Shown here in pieces: positions 60,910 to 64,000 of a DNA stretch of 64,000 bases. The stretch's first letter is position 1, and every line of letters starts with the position of its first letter. The position numbers were made by a program, and so were the translations under genes. The notes under the pieces are model-generated. The model saw nothing but the letters and a program-made list of their open reading frames with translations. It did no database searches and had not been told where the DNA came from. This stretch comes from Segetibacter sp. 3557_3 (GTDB lineage Bacteria > Bacteroidota > Bacteroidia > Chitinophagales > Chitinophagaceae), in the NCBI RefSeq assembly GCF_004354985.1, contig NZ_SMSK01000007.1:186001-250000 (forward strand), given 5' to 3'.

Positions 60910-62772
60910 ATGATCAAATTGTTCCCTCTTTTTGTGGCCTCTCTATTGTTGCAGCTATCAGTAGCCGCGCAGTCTGACCGCTGGCAACAACACATCAGGT
61001 ACGATATCGACGTTAAACTAAATGTAAGCACCAATAAGCTTAACGGTACAGAAGCGATTACCTATACCAACAACTCTCCCGACACCCTGACCCGGGTGTT
61101 TTTTCATGCTTACTGGAATGCCTTTCAACCAAATAGCAGCATGGACGTAAGAAGTCAGCAGCTGGGCAACATCGTTATTGGTAAAGACAAGCGCGGAAAC
61201 GATATCCGCGACTGGGATCGTCGTGTGCAGGACAGGATTTCAAAACTTACCGATACGGGTATTGGATACCAGAAGATTACATCCATCAAAATGAATGGAA
61301 GGGCGCAAACGGTAAAAGTGCACGAAACAATCCTCGAGATCCAACTGGATAAACCCATACCCCCCCGTTCGAAAACGCTTTTCTCTCTTGACTTCGAAGC
61401 ACAGGTGCCGGTGCAAATCCGGCGAAGTGGTCGTGATAATGTGGAAGGTATTCGTTATAGCATGAGCCAGTGGTACCCCAAAATGGTAGAGTACGATTAC
61501 CAGGGCTGGAACGCAAACCCCTACATTGCCCGCGAGTTTTATGGTGTTTGGGGCGACTACGACGTAAAGATTTCGCTTGACAAAAACTATATGATAGCCG
61601 GTTCCGGAACATTACAAAACGCGAACGAAATCGGCTTTGGTTACGAAACCGCGGGAACCAAAGTTCCTGCTGCAAAAGGCAACCAGCTCACCTGGCATTT
61701 TGTTGCACCAAATGTTCACGACTTTGTTTGGGCAGCAGATCCCAACTACAAAAAAATAACCCGCCAGGCCGCAAGCGGACCACTGATCCATGTGGTGTAT
61801 AAAGCGGTTGACAGCCTTGAAGACAAGTGGCAAAAAGTTGCAGATACGGTTATGATGGCTTACCCCCTGATTGCAAAAACATTTGGAGCATACCCATACA
61901 AAAACTATTCATTCATCCAGGGTGGTGATGGCGGAATGGAGTATCCAATGGCAACTCTCATCAAAAATGCAAGTGTTGGAACGGCTATTCACGAGTGGAT
62001 GCATTCCTGGTTCCAGGGGATGTTGGGTACTAATGAAAGCTTGTATCCATGGATGGATGAAGGCTTTACAAGTTATGCGGAGAGCCGGATCATGCATGAG
62101 CTTCGCAAGCAAACAGGATTTGCTTACGAGAGCGAATATAAAGGTTACATCAACCTGGCAAAAAGCGGATGGGAAGAGCCTGCAACCACCTACTCCGATC
62201 ATTACACTACCAACTACGCGTATTCAAATGCGGCTTACTCGAAAGGTGGCGTTTTTATGGCGCAGTTGGGCTACATCATTGGCGAAAAAGCACTCGATAG
62301 GGTATTACTCGATTATTACAACCAGTGGCGGTTTAAACATCCTAATCCAAACGACTTTATTCGTGTTGCTGAAAAAGCAAGTGATATGGAGCTTGACTGG
62401 TATAAAGAATATTGGATCAATACCACAAAAACCATTGATTACAAAATTGACAGTTTGTGGGAAGATGGCGGAAAAACTAAAATTCGCGTGCGGCGGGTTG
62501 GCGAAATACCTATGCCGATCGACATCAGGTTAACATTCAAAGACAGTTCAAGAGAAGAGCACTACATTCCGCTCAACCTCATGTATAATTCGAAGCCCGT
62601 TGAGCAAACCGCTTCAAAGCGCCAGGACCATGAGGCGTGGCGTTGGACCCATCCAACTTATGTATTTGAAACCAGTCGCAGGTTGCTCGACCTGCAACAA
62701 GTGGAAATCGATCCTTCGCAGCGCCTGGCAGATCTTGACCGGCGAAATAATGTATTACGATTGAAATGGTAA
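60910..62772 (+). CDS. M1 family metallopeptidase, secreted
   Basis: A 620-residue zinc aminopeptidase-like protein from the ATG at 60910 (MIKLFPLFVASLLLQLSVAAQ, signal peptide); the frame from 60820 would start inside the promoter. N-terminal beta domain (about 25-240), then the thermolysin-like domain: GGDGGMEYPMATLI (the exopeptidase GxMEN-like loop), zinc site HEWMHSWF (His361, Glu362, His365) and the third ligand Glu in WMDEGFTSYAESRIM. The late ELDWYKEYWINTTKT helix and barrel are typical. It probably trims peptides in the periplasm or at the cell surface. No type IX C-terminal domain. A terminator follows directly. Confidence 0.93.
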   Translation: MIKLFPLFVASLLLQLSVAAQSDRWQQHIRYDIDVKLNVSTNKLNGTEAITYTNNSPDTLTRVFFHAYWNAFQPNSSMDVRSQQLGNIVIGKDKRGNDIRDWDRRVQDRISKLTDTGIGYQKITSIKMNGRAQTVKVHETILEIQLDKPIPPRSKTLFSLDFEAQVPVQIRRSGRDNVEGIRYSMSQWYPKMVEYDYQGWNANPYIAREFYGVWGDYDVKISLDKNYMIAGSGTLQNANEIGFGYETAGTKVPAAKGNQLTWHFVAPNVHDFVWAADPNYKKITRQAASGPLIHVVYKAVDSLEDKWQKVADTVMMAYPLIAKTFGAYPYKNYSFIQGGDGGMEYPMATLIKNASVGTAIHEWMHSWFQGMLGTNESLYPWMDEGFTSYAESRIMHELRKQTGFAYESEYKGYINLAKSGWEEPATTYSDHYTTNYAYSNAAYSKGGVFMAQLGYIIGEKALDRVLLDYYNQWRFKHPNPNDFIRVAEKASDMELDWYKEYWINTTKTIDYKIDSLWEDGGKTKIRVRRVGEIPMPIDIRLTFKDSSREEHYIPLNLMYNSKPVEQTASKRQDHEAWRWTHPTYVFETSRRLLDLQQVEIDPSQRLADLDRRNNVLRLKW

Positions 62773-62774
62773 AG

Positions 62775-62797
62775 AGGCCCGAAAGGGCCTTTTTTAT
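62775..62797 (+). terminator. Intrinsic terminator of the M1 peptidase gene
   Basis: AGGCCC-GAAA-GGGCCT is a perfect hairpin with a GAAA loop followed by TTTTTTATTTG, three bases after the stop codon. Confidence 0.88.
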
Positions 62798-62961
62798 TTG
62801 AGGAAGTTATGTCCAATCTGGTGCATGAAGGCCTAACTACAAAAGCATAGGATCTGCTGCACCAACAACAATTGTTCGTTCCCTCATGCCGGTGCAACGC
62901 AGTATAACAGAGCGTCACTGGTTGCGTTGCTGATCCGTGCTTTTTTTGCCTTTCTTGGAGA

Positions 62962-63177
62962 CTAAGTCAGGTCATTCCGGTCGTCGCTCCTGGCAAATAT
63001 TTCTCCTTCGTCCATGTCTTCCTGTGGGCCCGCAACATCCGTTAGTTCAATATCTGCCTCAATATCCGCTTCAGCCTGGTCGTGCGCGGCTTTGTTTATA
63101 GCTGCCTGCTTCTCATCTGCTTTTGCGGTTGTGTCGGCGTTTACCGGTTGTTTCTGATCTTTATCTACGCTTGCCAT
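62962..63177 (-). CDS. Small acidic protein of unknown function
   Basis: A 71-residue hydrophilic protein from the ATG at 63177 (MASVDKDQKQPVNAD); the frame extends to 63258 but the extension looks non-coding. It is rich in Ala, Asp, Glu and Lys (QAAINKAAHDQAEADIEADI) and ends in an acidic DMDEGEIFARSDDRNDL segment. Short, unstructured proteins of this style are frequent in Bacteroidota; no function can be given. Confidence 0.65.
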   Translation of the reverse strand: MASVDKDQKQPVNADTTAKADEKQAAINKAAHDQAEADIEADIELTDVAGPQEDMDEGEIFARSDDRNDLT

Positions 63178-63290
63178 ATCATATACGTTTAGGGTACAGA
63201 AAGAATAAATTCCGTGCCACCGAACCACGTCTCCGTGTGATAAGGATCCGTCTGGCAAACATTTTTTATGAGGTGAGCCTGGACAACTGT

Positions 63291-63352
63291 GGCGACATCG
63301 TTGCCCGCCCGGCTACGCCAGTCGGACGGGCGACGCTCCGTTTTACGGCAAA
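63291..63352 (-). repeat. Dispersed repeat copy (reverse orientation)
   Basis: On the minus strand: GCCGTAAAACGGAGCGTCGC, CCGTCCGACTGGCGTAGCCG, GGCGGGCAACGATGTCGCC. The insert CGTCCGACTGGCG(C/T)AGCCGG is shared with copy D (28734-28926). Confidence 0.6.
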
Positions 63353-63471
63353 CCATTAATGAGCAAAACAAAATTGATAAAGAAGCCTTACTCTTTTGAA
63401 AAACTTGTTTACAAATACCAAAGTCGGTAGTAATATGAATAGCAGTAAGCAAAGCTCCCCAGGGGCATAGC

Positions 63472-63545
63472 GTTGACCGGAGCGTCGCAACCAAAGATCA
63501 ACCAAAGCTTCCCTGCCGGCTCCAAAAAAAAGCTTAACCGTTAAG
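63472..63545 (+). repeat. Dispersed repeat copy with palindromic right end
   Basis: CGGAGCGTCGCAACCAAAGA, TCAACCAAAGC, TGCCGGCTCCAAAAAAAAG and then GCTTAACCGTTAAGC, a 15-base perfect palindrome in place of the usual right end GCTTAACTAAACGAC. Confidence 0.6.
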
Positions 63546-63607
63546 CGAAACAAACTTGTTTTCAAATTTTGTCTATTTTGTTTCCACCTTAACTAATGGG
63601 ATAACAA

Positions 63608-64000
63608 ATGGTACATTTTACCACTGTAATCAAACGATTTGACAAACAAGGCGATAAAACCGGTTGGACCTATATTAACGTAACTGAAGATCATGCTGGC
63701 AAACTTTTACCAGGCAACAAAAAAGGTTTCCGCATAAAAGGCCGGTTGGATAATTATGCCTTTGAAGGCCTGAGCCTTATTCCAATGGGCGGCGGTAATT
63801 TTATCCTGCCACTAAATGCTACGATCAGAAAAGCGATCGGCAAAACAAAGGGTGCCATGCTAAACGTAATGATTGAACTTGACACAAAACAAATTGCTCC
63901 ACCAACCGAACTGATCGAATGCCTTGAAGACGAACCCGCCGCGCTCGACCGGTTCAACGGTCTTGCACCATCACACCGCCGGTATTTTATCAACTGGATC
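63608..64000 (+). CDS. DUF1905 / YdeI-OmdA-associated family protein (3' end outside window)
   Basis: The ATG at 63608 opens a frame that runs to the window end (131 codons seen). The start MVHFTTVIKRFDKQGDKTGW is followed by ITxxxA-like NVTEDHAGKLLPGNKKGFRI, FIL..NATIRKAIGKTKG and VMIELDTKQIAPPTEL, which together form a DUF1905 barrel. The segment after it (CLEDEPAALDRFNGLAPSHR then RYFINWI) is the start of the OmdA-like helical part that usually follows. Function unknown; a link to bacteriocin protection has been proposed for OmdA relatives. Confidence 0.85.
   Translation, partial: MVHFTTVIKRFDKQGDKTGWTYINVTEDHAGKLLPGNKKGFRIKGRLDNYAFEGLSLIPMGGGNFILPLNATIRKAIGKTKGAMLNVMIELDTKQIAPPTELIECLEDEPAALDRFNGLAPSHRRYFINWI

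Larger units (their letters stand above)
63178..63607. other. Intergenic region with two dispersed-repeat copies
   Basis: About 430 bases between the small acidic protein gene and the DUF1905 gene. It holds a reversed copy (63291-63352) and a forward copy (63472-63545) of the dispersed repeat. TATTTTG at about 63571-63577, near the right edge, may serve the DUF1905 gene. Confidence 0.6.

Noticed and set aside
62870-62940. Another possible dispersed repeat copy (GTTGCGTTGCTG region)
   Set aside because: Only a few bases resemble the core and the block order is missing.

Overview
The window is chromosomal DNA from a Bacteroidota species, most likely family Chitinophagaceae. This rests on a type IX secretion C-terminal sorting domain on a giant PKD-repeat protein, a clear GldJ gliding lipoprotein, promoters of the TAnnTTTG type, a TonB receptor with an N-terminal carboxypeptidase-like domain, DUF983, DUF1905 and DUF2490 proteins, and an LptF/G permease. 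No rRNA, phage, plasmid or CRISPR locus is visible. The genus is inference.

Layout. 1-5.4 kb: 3' end of a PKD-repeat surface protein, then a branched-chain aminotransferase. 5.5-6.1 kb: a TlpA-like thioredoxin lipoprotein gene split by a frameshift. 6.2-17.0 kb: a sugar-oxidation locus in two divergent halves. The leftward half is Gfo/Idh/MocA oxidoreductase, TIM-barrel isomerase, cytochrome c lipoprotein, DUF1080 hydrolase and ThuA-like protein. The rightward half is a hydroxypyruvate-isomerase-like protein, a GMC flavoprotein dehydrogenase, Gfo/Idh/MocA, a gluconate-dehydrogenase subunit-3-like lipoprotein and a TIM-barrel lipoprotein. Four of the five rightward proteins have Tat signals. 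Together these look like an exported 3-keto-sugar system: oxidation by GMC flavoprotein, small subunit and cytochrome c, cleavage by DUF1080, then reduction or isomerisation. 17.1-18.6 kb: Nudix hydrolase and a DUF6250-like secreted protein. 19.0-27.7 kb: a second glycan-related run with sulfatase, unknown secreted protein, GH105 hydrolase, small unknown, PmoA-like DUF6807 protein, Tat-exported Gfo/Idh/MocA and a double DUF1080 protein.

27.7-29.2 kb is gene-free and packed with copies of a palindromic dispersed repeat. Single copies of the same family occur at about 10.6, 18.9, 38.1, 43.9, 50.3 and 63.3-63.5 kb. 29.2-33.8 kb: gldJ, murF, thioredoxin, a DUF983 protein and a small membrane protein.

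33.9-49.7 kb is a leftward sulfur-assimilation supercluster: cysH, cysD, cysN, cobA/SUMT, cysJ, cysI, an Rrf2 regulator, a TonB receptor, tRNA-Cys, DUF2490, a precorrin-2 dehydrogenase fused to a TauE/SafE (TSUP) permease, OsmC and an O-succinylhomoserine sulfhydrylase. It takes sulfate through APS, sulfite and sulfide to homocysteine, and makes the siroheme that CysI needs. There is no cysC in the window and the CysH has iron-sulfur cysteines, so direct APS reduction is likely. A palindrome overlapping the TonB-receptor promoter is a candidate Rrf2 operator.

50.0-64.0 kb is mainly housekeeping: tRNA-Ala(GGC), a eukaryote-type citrate synthase, LptF/G, FtsK, LolA, Xaa-Pro aminopeptidase, phosphatidylserine synthase, PurS, RsmI, a PepSY-like protein, an M1 peptidase, a small acidic protein and the start of a DUF1905 protein cut by the window end.
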